Part shown: positions 26,277-34,984 of the stretch, in pieces
Numbering within the stretch: position 1 is the stretch's first letter
How the letters are laid out: every line of letters begins with the position of its first letter
NCBI GenBank assembly: GCA_021771035.1
Contig: JAETPU010000008.1
Location: 62,001 to 126,000 of the forward strand
Direction of reading: 5' to 3'
DNA from: Marvinbryantia formatexigens
GTDB lineage: Bacteria > Bacillota > Clostridia > Oscillospirales > Ruminococcaceae
DNA: 64,000 nt
The notes under the pieces: model-generated
The model's input: the letters and a program-made list of their open reading frames with translations, nothing else
Told to the model about the DNA's origin: nothing
Databases searched by the model: none
Position numbers and translations under genes: made by a program

Positions 26277-26565
26277 TCCCTCTGAACCCGCAAACAGCCG
26301 GATTCGTCCGATTTTTTCCTGCCGCTCAAAAGCGATACCTTACCGCACAGCCACACATCAAGCCCCACGCCCCCTTGAAATAGGGGGTTATCCGAAAACT
26401 GCGTTTACTGGCAGAACTCCGCTGCAGCAAAAGCGCCACGGCATTTCAGCCGGCACGCAGCCCGCAGGCGATAACGTATCGGCCGCGGTAAGATTTGCCG
26501 GTAACAGGGAACGCCGCTGCCGCCATACAGCGGCACAGCGAATCACTGCTTTGCTAAGCGGTGAG

Positions 26566-26817
26566 TTATACGTTTGCCATAGCCTCCTGCAGCGCCATAG
26601 CCAGCTGATCCGGACAGGAAGACGCCTTCGCCCCGCAGCGGATTCCCTTTAAGCGCTCAATGACATCCTCCACCCTGGCGCCCTTCACCAACGCTGCCAC
26701 ACCTTTCGTATTGCCGTCACAACCGCCGTGAAACTGTACCTCCCGAATGATTCCATCCTCAATTTCAATATCGATGGAACGGGAACAAACCCCTTTGGTC
26801 TTATAGGTCAACTTCAT
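26566..26817 (-). CDS. TSCPD-domain protein (TIGR03905 type)
   Basis: 83 residues. The sequence follows the small TSCPD family: YKTKGVCSRSIDIEIEDGII, VQFHGGCDGNTKGVAALVKG, and the Cys-rich C-terminal RCGAKASSCPDQLAMAL that gives the domain its name (T/S-C-P-D). The domain also occurs at the end of class II ribonucleotide reductases and probably binds metal through its Cys residues; the free-standing form has no defined role. Start ATG 26817 follows GAGGAAGC. It appears to be a single-gene unit. Confidence 0.85.
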   Translation of the reverse strand: MKLTYKTKGVCSRSIDIEIEDGIIREVQFHGGCDGNTKGVAALVKGARVEDVIERLKGIRCGAKASSCPDQLAMALQEAMANV

Positions 26818-26989
26818 CTTGCTTCCTCCTACTCCGGCGCTGCTTTGGCGGCGCCCTCTTTATGATAAAGCTTTATGTCAAAACAGGAAAAACATACCTG
26901 CTTTCTCCCTTTGCCAGCAAATGTTTGGCGAAACGCCCTCCCGGCATACAGAAAATGGCGGGATTCTCCGGCACCCGGAACCCATACGC

Positions 26990-28168
26990 TTACCAGCCGG
27001 CACCAGCCAGCCCCAGTTCCATCGCCTTCTGGGCAACTGCGTGAGCAACCGCAGGGGCCACTCTTGGATCCAGCGCGTCGGGAATCACGTGCTCACAGCT
27101 GAGCTCGCCGTCTGAAACAATCCCCGCAATCGCCAGGGCCGCGGCGGCCTTCATCTCATCGGTGATATCCCGCGCACGCACCTGCAGCGCCCCTTTAAAA
27201 ATCCCAGGAAATGCCAGGACATTGTTAATCTGGTTTGGAAAATCGCTGCGGCCGGTTCCAACCACCGCTGCACCGCCGGCCAATGCCTCCTGGGGCATAA
27301 TTTCAGGCGTGGGATTGGCCATCGCAAATACAATCGCCCCCGGCGCCATGGTCCGGACCATCTCAGCGCTCACCAGGCCGGGCCGGGAGACGCCGATAAA
27401 GATATCCGCCCCCTCAAGAACCTGCGCCAGGCTTCCCCGCTCTTTGTCCCGGTTGGTTTGCTCAGCCAGCTGAGCCTGAGCGGGGTTCATCCACTCCTCC
27501 CCTACACACAGGGCCCCATGGATATCACACAGTACAATGTTCCCGAATTCCATCTGCAAAAGCAGCCTGGCAATGGCAATCCCCGCGGCTCCCGCCCCGT
27601 TAATCACCAGTTTGAGGGCTCCCTTTTGCTTTCCCACCACCTTGATGGCATTGAGCAGCGCTGCCGCCACCACAATGGCTGTACCGTGCTGATCGTCATG
27701 AAACACCGGGATGCCGCAGCATTCCTTGAGCTTTTTTTCAATCTCAAAACAACGGGGCGCCGCGATATCCTCCAGGTTAATGCCGCCGAAGCTCTTGGAA
27801 ATCAGTGCCACGGTCCTGACAATCGTGTCCGTATCCTTGCTGTCGATACAGATTGGAAAGGCATCCACCCCGCCGAACTCCTTAAACAGGGCACATTTGC
27901 CCTCCATGACAGGCATCGCTGCCGCCGGGCCGATGTCCCCCAGGCCCAAGACGGCGGTGCCGTCCGTCACAACCGCCACTAAATTGCTGCGGCGTGTGAG
28001 CTCATAGGATTTTTCCTCATCCTTTGCAATTTCTAAACAGGGCTGGGCCACACCGGGCGTATACGCCAGGGCCAAATCCTCTCGGGTTTTGATGGGCACG
28101 CGGGAGATAACCTCCAGCTTCCCGCCCCACTCATAGTGCTTTGCCAGCGCCAGCTGTTTTTGATCCAT
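26990..28168 (-). CDS. NAD(P)-dependent malic enzyme
   Basis: 392 residues, the short bacterial class. Converts malate to pyruvate and CO2 with reduction of NAD(P). Motifs: catalytic Tyr in AYTPGVAQPCLEIA, SNLVAVVTDGTAVLGLGDIG, catalytic Lys region GGVDAFPICIDSKD, metal-binding HDDQHGTAIV, Rossmann GAGAAGIAIA, and ANPTPEI. Start ATG 28168 lies 33 bases after the stop of the PHP gene with a GGGGAAAGGA site, so the two are probably cotranscribed. NAD versus NADP preference cannot be read reliably. Confidence 0.93.
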   Translation of the reverse strand: MDQKQLALAKHYEWGGKLEVISRVPIKTREDLALAYTPGVAQPCLEIAKDEEKSYELTRRSNLVAVVTDGTAVLGLGDIGPAAAMPVMEGKCALFKEFGGVDAFPICIDSKDTDTIVRTVALISKSFGGINLEDIAAPRCFEIEKKLKECCGIPVFHDDQHGTAIVVAAALLNAIKVVGKQKGALKLVINGAGAAGIAIARLLLQMEFGNIVLCDIHGALCVGEEWMNPAQAQLAEQTNRDKERGSLAQVLEGADIFIGVSRPGLVSAEMVRTMAPGAIVFAMANPTPEIMPQEALAGGAAVVGTGRSDFPNQINNVLAFPGIFKGALQVRARDITDEMKAAAALAIAGIVSDGELSCEHVIPDALDPRVAPAVAHAVAQKAMELGLAGAGW

Positions 28169-28201
28169 ACGTGTGTTTCAATCCTTTCCCCTGCCGAGAG
28201 C

Positions 28202-29035
28202 CTAACGTTTTGAACTGAGCTCGTAAATACGGTTGATGGACTCCTCCCCTGTAATACAGGTCGCCAGCGGGTTCACCCGGGAGGTATAATACCCGTGAAA
28301 ATCCGTACCGCCCGTGAGGATGAGCCCCGTCTGCTTTGCCACTCGTTCCATTTCTTCAATGTCAGTCTTTGTATTGCGGGGATGGTAGGCCTCAACCCCG
28401 TCAATCAGTTTCTGCCGGGCCAATTCCCGAAACAGATCCATGGAGTCATAGGTGCTGGGATGCGCTAAAACCACAATAGCGCCGGAGGAGCGTATCAGTT
28501 CAATGGCGGAATATACGTCCGGATACTCCACAGAACTGTAACACAGCCCGGTATTGGGATCAAAGAGCTTTTTCATCAGCGTGCCGCAAACTCTGTCCTC
28601 ATAGCCCAAATCCATCAGCGCCTGAATAATGTGCTGTTTATAGATGGACTGGCTTCCGGAATAGTACCGGGCAATATGCTCCGGCGTCACAGGATAATAC
28701 ATACACACCTTTTGGATCATCTCCAAGCCGGCCTTGCGCCTGCGATCCAACGTATGCTTGCACATTCCCTCCAGACGATCCGGATTCTTGGGCAGATAGC
28801 ACAGCAGATGCACCTTTCTGGAACGGGTGGAATCAATCGTGGAGAACTCAACGCCCGGAATAATCCGAACGCCATAACGCCTGCCTAAAATCTCCGCCCG
28901 GTTGACGGAGGCCATGGTGTCATGGTCTGTCACAGCTAAAAAGTCCAAACCGGCGCGCTTTGCGTAGAACACAATCTCGTCTACGGTCATGGAGCCGTCG
29001 GACGCCTTGGTGTGGCAATGCAAATCCCCTATCAT
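28202..29035 (-). CDS. PHP-domain metal-dependent phosphoesterase
   Basis: 277 residues. PHP-fold metal motifs in order: DLHCHTKASDGSM near the N-terminus, AVTDHDTMASV, IPGVEFSTI, VLAHPSTYDS, and TGGTDFHGYY. Related proteins (YciV/RNase AM, other 3',5'-nucleotidases) remove phosphates from nucleotides or short RNAs. The chosen ATG at 29035 places DLHCHT at the usual distance; an upstream extension in the same frame has no family match. Promoter at 29198-29227. Substrate unknown. Confidence 0.85.
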   Translation of the reverse strand: MIGDLHCHTKASDGSMTVDEIVFYAKRAGLDFLAVTDHDTMASVNRAEILGRRYGVRIIPGVEFSTIDSTRSRKVHLLCYLPKNPDRLEGMCKHTLDRRRKAGLEMIQKVCMYYPVTPEHIARYYSGSQSIYKQHIIQALMDLGYEDRVCGTLMKKLFDPNTGLCYSSVEYPDVYSAIELIRSSGAIVVLAHPSTYDSMDLFRELARQKLIDGVEAYHPRNTKTDIEEMERVAKQTGLILTGGTDFHGYYTSRVNPLATCITGEESINRIYELSSKR

Positions 29036-29197
29036 TGTATTTTTCCACCTTTCCATACCCATGACGGCGGCACAGCCCCTGCAGCCAAACGGCGTCTGCA
29101 AAAACTCCTGTTGAGAATGACCCCACCAGCTTTTCAGCCGTTTTCCTGAGCCCTTGCAGGATACAGGACAGCAGGCTGCGCGTCATGCGTATATAAT

Positions 29198-29227
29198 ATT
29201 ATACACCTTTTGCCCGCCATCACGCAA
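29198..29227 (-). promoter_or_regulatory. Promoter of the PHP/malic enzyme unit
   Basis: Minus strand TTGCGT (29227-29222), 18-base spacer, TATAAT (29203-29198). Confidence 0.6.
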
Positions 29228-29304
29228 CATCCCTGCCCTGCTGAACCGGGAAAAACTTTCCCTGTGAAACTCTTTTGATTTATAAAACCACATCTTGATC
29301 CCAT

Positions 29305-29346
29305 AAAGCGCGCTAAGGCCTGATCTATCATGCCTTAGCGCGCTTT
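29305..29346. terminator. Stem-loop terminator
   Basis: AAAGCGCGCTAAGGC (29305-29319) and GCCTTAGCGCGCTTT (29332-29346), T-rich on the plus strand and A-rich start on the other. It separates the XRE gene from the PHP unit. Confidence 0.75.
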
Positions 29347-29558
29347 TAATTGACGAATATTCATTCCAAAAAAACTTATAAGTTCCCGAACAGCCGGACA
29401 AAAAGCCCGGCAAATCCCATTTTTGAAGGGAGTATCAGCAATCTTTGCTGCCGATGCGGACTTGCTGCAGTCAAATCGCACCGCGCCAATAGCACCACGG
29501 CCCTTCAGCCGATTCGTCATGGTCTTATGATTTGGCAATGGGGTTTTCCGGTATCGGT

Positions 29559-29807
29559 TCACGGATCCAAGGACGAGAAAAACACCCCTACATCCACCTC
29601 GAGCGCCTGGGAAATCCGAAATAAAAGAGCCATGGTGGGGTTATAAATCGGGAACCGGCGCTCCATATTTTTAATCGTGGAGGGATGAAGCCCGCTCAGC
29701 TTTGCCAGCTGGTTCTGGCTCATTTTTTGTTCCCGCCTGAGCGCACGGATCGTTCGGGAGATAAACTCAAGCCGGGCCATGTCCTTTTGATTTAACTGAA
29801 TATCCAT
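29559..29807 (-). CDS. XRE-family HTH regulator
   Basis: 82 residues. A cro/C1-type helix-turn-helix covers nearly the whole protein: ISRTIRALRREQKMSQNQLA, KLSGLHPSTIKNMERR and ISQALEVDVGVFFS. Free-standing small XRE proteins bind DNA as dimers and often regulate a neighbouring gene; the target here is not evident. Start ATG 29807 follows AAGGAGG. The upstream region is AT-rich and contains an imperfect palindrome near 29860 that could be its own operator. Confidence 0.85.
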   Translation of the reverse strand: MDIQLNQKDMARLEFISRTIRALRREQKMSQNQLAKLSGLHPSTIKNMERRFPIYNPTMALLFRISQALEVDVGVFFSSLDP

Positions 29808-29837
29808 AAACTGTCCTCCTTGAATAAAATCCTTCAA

Positions 29838-30112
29838 AGAAAACAGTAAAGGTTTTACAAAATAGATACAATTGTTTTTGTTGTCCTACCCAATTCAGGC
29901 TTATAGACTATGTAGCACCTGCGGCTATAATAATATGATGAAAGGTTCCGGTGAGCCGCTTGTGGTTTTTCTAAGAATTCCAGATCTATCATTATTGTGA
30001 ATAATGAACACCAGGGAGTAAGATTGCGCCCTGCAGCTATGTAATATGAGCCCTGGTATTATGGGGTTCATCCTGGAACCCGCTGGCATTCGATACAAAT
30101 AGAAAAGGCTTC
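29838..30112. other. AT-rich intergenic region
   Basis: Markedly lower GC than the surroundings. CCAGGG near 30009 can pair with CCCTGG near 30049, possibly ending the HNH transcript. No gene seen. Confidence 0.4.
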
Positions 30113-30718
30113 CTATTTTTTAGGTTTTTGCGTAATTTCTTGTAAAGCCTCAATAAAGCTAAACATTTTAGAACTCATTGATATCGTCATGCCATGCAGC
30201 GCACATTTTTCGCCAACCCGTTTCCGTAATTCCGCCAGTTTACTTGAATCCAAGTTTAACTCACCACAGCGTTCCAACAATTCTTCGAGAGGAATCCCCT
30301 TGATTTTCGCCGTCTTCGCCAGCTCCCGTTCAAATACCTGTACAAAGCTCTCATTCGTCCTCTTATAATATACCCAGGCAAAGAAATTCTGAGGATTTGT
30401 GGTATCCGGAGATTCCGCATGACAGTCTGGACATAATAAAAACAAATTGTCCGCTGTTTCCAAACCGCCTTTGGACTTTGCAAGAATATGGGCTCTGTCC
30501 AAAAAATGGTCCTGATTCCAATAAACTTCAATTTTAGGCGATAACGACGTATTATAGGGAATCATTTGACAGGCCCAGCAGAATATTTCATCTGGATAGC
30601 CGGTAATCTTTACTGCCTCATCCTCAGCCGAACAGTCTTCCCACCGCTTTATAAGGAACTCCTTCGTGATCGCCTTATCCTTCCAACACTCATAGATCTC
30701 ATATTTTTTCGTCTTCAT
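30113..30718 (-). CDS. HNH endonuclease-domain protein
   Basis: 201 residues. Zinc-finger HNH layout: CWACQ (first Cys pair, about residues 47-50), DRAHILAKSKGGLETADNLF (catalytic His region) and LLCPDCHAESPDTTN (second Cys pair plus Asn). HNH proteins nick or cut DNA in restriction, phage packaging or homing; this one has no partner methylase or phage genes near it. The gene is AT-rich compared with its neighbours, a sign of possible horizontal transfer. The C-terminal 80 residues are helical and unassigned. ATG at 30718. Confidence 0.8.
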   Translation of the reverse strand: MKTKKYEIYECWKDKAITKEFLIKRWEDCSAEDEAVKITGYPDEIFCWACQMIPYNTSLSPKIEVYWNQDHFLDRAHILAKSKGGLETADNLFLLCPDCHAESPDTTNPQNFFAWVYYKRTNESFVQVFERELAKTAKIKGIPLEELLERCGELNLDSSKLAELRKRVGEKCALHGMTISMSSKMFSFIEALQEITQKPKK

Positions 30719-30901
30719 AATGGGTCCTCATTCATCCAGCCTCATCAATTACAGAAGCTTCCTTTCCAACAGACACACCGTCTCCACATGGGACGAGACG
30801 ATGCCGTGAATGTCGACACAACACGGGAACAAACCTACCCTCACAGTACATGGGAATATATCGTCCCCGACAAACTGGGATTCATAATGCAAGAGTAAGG
30901 T

Positions 30902-31327
30902 CTATCTCTTATCGAAAACTATATCCAATGCCCAGTTCTGCATTTCCAGGAACATTTTCCCTTTAAGATTTTCATAGTTTACCCATCTAAACAGGTGGTC
31001 TGTCTCTATGGGTTCTTTTGTCTTCAAAGTTAATTCGCCCAAATAATAGGACTGCGTTGGATGAAAATGACCAATCGTTGGATGTACACAATAGGTCTCT
31101 GCCGAACATACTTTTTCTGTTATCTTAACTTGAAAACCTGCTTCCTCCATACATTCCCGGATAATGCACTCTGTTTCGGTTTCTCCATCATCAATTCCGC
31201 CGCCCAAAAAGAAAAAGCCTTTTGGAGTTTCTACAATGCCAACTTCTTCGCCATTTATTGGTATAAGGTAGGCGCCTTTTCTGTCCCGGTATTTTACATT
31301 TTCTTTTTGCCCAAAAACTTTATGCAT
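30902..31327 (-). CDS. NUDIX hydrolase
   Basis: 141 residues. A perfect Nudix box (Gx5Ex7RExxEExG) is present in GGIDDGETETECIIRECMEE plus AGF. These enzymes cleave nucleoside diphosphates linked to other groups; the substrate is unknown. Additional strand KGAYLIPINGEEVGIVETPK precedes the box. The ATG at 31327 follows AGGAG with ideal spacing; the open frame extends upstream without another good start. AT-rich like the HNH gene and located just downstream of rlmD. Confidence 0.87.
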   Translation of the reverse strand: MHKVFGQKENVKYRDRKGAYLIPINGEEVGIVETPKGFFFLGGGIDDGETETECIIRECMEEAGFQVKITEKVCSAETYCVHPTIGHFHPTQSYYLGELTLKTKEPIETDHLFRWVNYENLKGKMFLEMQNWALDIVFDKR

Positions 31328-31382
31328 AGCCACTCCTGTAAATTCCGGTTTATCATTCTGACAATAGTCGTATAGTCCCAAC

Positions 31383-32738
31383 TTAAGCCCGAGACAAGAG
31401 GGCCACCGTCTCCACATGCCCCGTACGCGGGAATAAATCCACCGCCTGCGCCCGGGTTACCTGCCAGCCCAGTTTCTTTAAATAAGCACAATCCCTGGCA
31501 AGAGTGGCACTGTTGCAGGAGATATACACAATCCGCTGGGGCGCCATCTTGTCCACACAGTCCAGCACCTGGATGGCGCTGCCCTTGCGAGGCGGATCCA
31601 TCACCACCACATCCGGGTGTACGCCCTCCAAGGCCAGCTGCTGTGCGGCAGCCTGGGCATCCGCACATAGAAACCTGGCGTTGGTTATCCCGTTCGCGCG
31701 GGCATTTTCCCAAGCGTTTTCCACCGCCTGCGGCACAATCTCCACTCCAATGAGTTCCTTGAGCTCCCCTGCCATGGATAACCCGATAGTACCGGTTCCG
31801 CAGTATAAATCCAAAAGCGTCTCTCCGCCGGTCAGCCCCGCGAACTCCCTGGCGGTCTCATAGAGCTTCTGAGCCATGGCATGGTTCACCTGGTAAAAGC
31901 TCAAAGGCGACAGGCGTACCTTGATCCCGCACAAGATATCGTTGATGATATCGCTTCCATACAGCGTGATACAGCGCTTTCCTAAAATCACATTGGTCTT
32001 CTGCCGGTTTTCGTTGAGAATAATACTGGTGATACCCAAATCCTCGTCCAGCAGGCGGCGCACCAGTTCCTGGGAATGGGGCACCTGGGTTCCGTTGAGA
32101 ACCAGGCATACCATAATCTCCCCTGTGGCCTCGCCCCGGCGCAGATAGATGTGCCGCACCAGTCCCCGGTGGGTTGCTTCATCATAGGCCGGAATCCGGT
32201 AGGCGTCCAGAAACTCCAGAATCACCTTGAGAATACGGGAAAACTCTGCTGGCTGCAGCTGGCAGTCGATACAGGAAATCACCTGATGGCTGTGCCGGGC
32301 AAAAAATCCCACTGCCAGCTTTCCGTCCGGAGTCCTTCGAACCGGATACTGGGCCTTGTTGCGGTAGCCCTCTGTGACACCGTTGGTCAAAACCGGCGGC
32401 AATTCCACAGAAAACTTTCCAATGCGCTGCAAGTCATCGGATACCCACCTGTTTTTAATCCGCAGTTCCTCTTCATACTCCATATGGCAGAAGATACACC
32501 CGCCGCACCGCTGATACACAGGACACTGCGGCTGCCGGCGCGCCGGGGATTCCGAAAGGTATTCCTCCACCCTGGCCACGGCATAGGAGCTGAGCACCTT
32601 GATAACTTTCGCACGCACCTGATCTCCCACAGCTGTCCTGGGAATAAACACCGCACAGCCGTCTGCCCGGCCCACACCATGCCCTTCCTTGGTTACATCC
32701 ACAATTTCAACTTGTACAATTTGGTTTTTACCCAGCAT
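31383..32738 (-). CDS. rlmD: 23S rRNA (uracil-C5)-methyltransferase, RumA/RlmD/RlmCD family
   Basis: 451 residues. N-terminal TRAM domain (VQVEIVDVTKEGHGVGRADG), 4Fe-4S cluster cysteines in CPVYQRCGGCIFC, then the SAM domain with FYQVN, LDLYCGTGTIGLSMAG, VMDPPRKGS and the catalytic Cys in YISCNSATLARD. Methylates uracil C5 in 23S rRNA (U1939 and, in many Firmicutes, also U747). TRAM, cluster and catalytic Cys are all present, so it should be active. ATG at 32738 follows a GGAGG-like site. The exact target position cannot be told by eye. Confidence 0.92.
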   Translation of the reverse strand: MLGKNQIVQVEIVDVTKEGHGVGRADGCAVFIPRTAVGDQVRAKVIKVLSSYAVARVEEYLSESPARRQPQCPVYQRCGGCIFCHMEYEEELRIKNRWVSDDLQRIGKFSVELPPVLTNGVTEGYRNKAQYPVRRTPDGKLAVGFFARHSHQVISCIDCQLQPAEFSRILKVILEFLDAYRIPAYDEATHRGLVRHIYLRRGEATGEIMVCLVLNGTQVPHSQELVRRLLDEDLGITSIILNENRQKTNVILGKRCITLYGSDIINDILCGIKVRLSPLSFYQVNHAMAQKLYETAREFAGLTGGETLLDLYCGTGTIGLSMAGELKELIGVEIVPQAVENAWENARANGITNARFLCADAQAAAQQLALEGVHPDVVVMDPPRKGSAIQVLDCVDKMAPQRIVYISCNSATLARDCAYLKKLGWQVTRAQAVDLFPRTGHVETVALLSRA

Positions 32739-33261
32739 CTTTTCCTCCCAATTCCGGACGGCCGGTTTCTCTGCACACCTAACTCGTTGTTACTGACAAT
32801 GGACAAACTACTGAACGGCTAGTTTCCCGTTGCCTGCCCTGTCGCTTCCGCGTGGAATCCGGGCAGCCGCTCTCCTTCTATTATATTCTATGGACATTCC
32901 TTCGGCGGTCCCGCCCTGTCCATACGGATACTGTTTTCCCGGAAAACCCACGGCGCCTTCCCATGCGGTACCACTCAACCAGCCCATCCGCTTATCAAGT
33001 GGAGCCGGAACACACTCCTGCCGGTGCGGGACGGCAGATGGCGCAGCTTGCACCGATGCAGCGCTTTCCCGATACGCACAGGCCCTGCCTGATGCTGTAC
33101 TGAACCTGACCGTTTCCCGATTGATGCGCCCAGGACATTTCCGGCACTGAGCCAGCTGATTCCATCCACATCCTCACTGCAGCCGGCGCGCCCCAATACC
33201 GGTGCCGATTGTATGATTGCACCCACTGCGGCCGCTGTATCACAAAAACAGCCTGAACCCA
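32739..33261. other. Gene-free stretch upstream of rlmD
   Basis: No supported gene. Overlapping open frames on both strands are GC-rich shadows without ribosome binding sites. Confidence 0.45.
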
Positions 33262-34045
33262 ACTGGAATGTTTTGCGCTTGGGCAGCCACTGAATGCCAA
33301 CCGTTGTTTTTAGTTGGCAAGCAAAACTCCCCGCTCATCGTTAGATGATTGCAGATTCACGCCCCGCGTGAACATTGTACCATAAAAAAGAAAGCGAAGC
33401 TTTCATACCTGTGGTTCAATGTTCTCTCAGCTGTCCAAATCTTAGATTTGGATAACAGCGTGAAGTTAATATACCACAATTTTAGAACCAACCGGGACGT
33501 TTCGCGGTTCAGCGACAGCTGAATGCCGGTCGCTGTTTGACCGGCAAGCGAAACTCCAAGATGTTCACACTCTGTGTGAACATTGTACCATAAAGGCAAG
33601 CCGCCTATCGGCTTGCTACCAAAACGGTAAAAGAAACGCATCTGCCAAAACGGCCAATGCCGTTTTTATCCTTAGTCACGTTTATTATACCATAATTTTA
33701 GAACCAACCGGGACGTTTCGTGGTTCAGCGACAGCTGAATGCCGGTCGCTGTTTGACCGGCAAGCGAAACTCATAGATGTTCACGCCCCGCGTGAACATT
33801 GTACCATAAAAAGAAAGCGGAGCTTTCATACCCGTGGTTCAATGTTCTCTCAGCTGTCCAAATCTTTGATTTGGATAACAGCGTGAGGTTATTATACCAC
33901 AAAATCCACCGTTTGAGAAATCAGCCCCATTCCTGAACCCTGTACCAATCCCGGCCAATACCGCACAAGGAGCCGGGACGTTTTGCGCTTTGGCCTCAGC
34001 TGAGCGCCGCAGTCTCCTGGCTTTGGGGCAAAACTCCTGGATTGG
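33262..34045. repeat. Mosaic of dispersed palindromic repeats
   Basis: At least three repeat modules occur here, two of them twice. Module B, from tagaaccaaccgggacgttt to caagcgaaactc plus a GTTCAC...GTGAAC stem and TGTACCATAAA, is at 33483-33594 and 33699-33810. Module C, from agaaagcg to gataacagcgtga, is at 33386-33480 and 33811-33900. A nested hairpin module is at 33634-33683. Degenerate module A copies lie at 33262-33375 and 33955-34045. Confidence 0.8.
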
Positions 34046-34882
34046 CCCTTCCATTTGAATCCGGTTCCATGGCAAAGCTGTTAGGATGGCGCAGGGCAGC
34101 CCTTCCTATAGATACGGTTACACCAAGCAAATGATTCCATATTGTGGAACCCCCTGCGATTCCAGCCATGCTCTATGGCTGACGGGATTATCACGGAAAA
34201 GCGCCTTTCCTCTGGCACATACAGAAGATTCCATCACCAAAGCAGTCCAGCGCAGACTGGGAGCACAGCCCCCTCACAGGCAAGCTCGCCTAATATTACA
34301 CCAACAATCTGCCGCCATGTTGAAAAGCGGAACACAGCGAACCTGTTTTGAAGCTTTCCTTTTGTACGCCCCGGCAAATCCGGAAATTCAAATCAAAACT
34401 ACCAGTGAACTGGCGGCTTGATCACGCCCTAGAAGGGCATTGTGCAGGCAAGCATCTAAAGACGCATTGAAAAACTATCTTTTGCATGACTTCTCCTACC
34501 GCCCATCGGAGTGTTTTCTAAGGTTCCAGCTCGTTTTTTAGAATCTTGCTGCACTCGCGGCTTGAAGCTCAAAGTTTTTTAAAAGAAACCTCCTCCGGCA
34601 GAGTCGGAGGTTGGGGGAACAATCAAAACCATCCGTGAACTCGGCGGCCTGCACAGCCTTTAAAGGAATGATTGCCGGCTTAATTGAGCCATAGGGGAGC
34701 ACAAAATTACCGGATTGCAGACACGCAGCGCCACCCGTAAACGGGTCAAAACAGTACGATTCCAACTGACTTTTTTGTACTACCTTTCGTCTTTCGGCCC
34801 GCATAAAGCTGGCCGTTATGATTGCCGCACTACTCTTTTTGCATGAAAACCGCGGGATTTTCCGCATCCATAGGCGCCATGC
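34046..34882. other. Gene-free stretch downstream of sbcC
   Basis: No supported gene. Contains CCTCC...GGAGG (about 34589-34611) and other small stems. Composition shifts toward AT between 34.4 and 34.6 kb. Confidence 0.4.
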
Positions 34883-34913
34883 AAAAAGCTCTGAGGAAGC
34901 TGTCCTCAGAGCT
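34883..34913 (-). terminator. Terminator of the sbcDC operon
   Basis: TCCTCAGAGCT (34903-34913) pairs with AGCTCTGAGGA (34887-34897); read on the minus strand the stem is followed by TTTTT. Confidence 0.85.
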
Positions 34914-34984
34914 CAGAGTTTAGAGTGGATATACGGCTCCTTTCAAAACGGCGGCGCCGGAACCTATTTTAGGGAGGCCAACGG

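Noticed and set aside
33262-34045. Insertion sequence or decayed transposon
   Set aside because: Only short palindromic modules are present; no transposase frame or terminal inverted repeats with target duplication.
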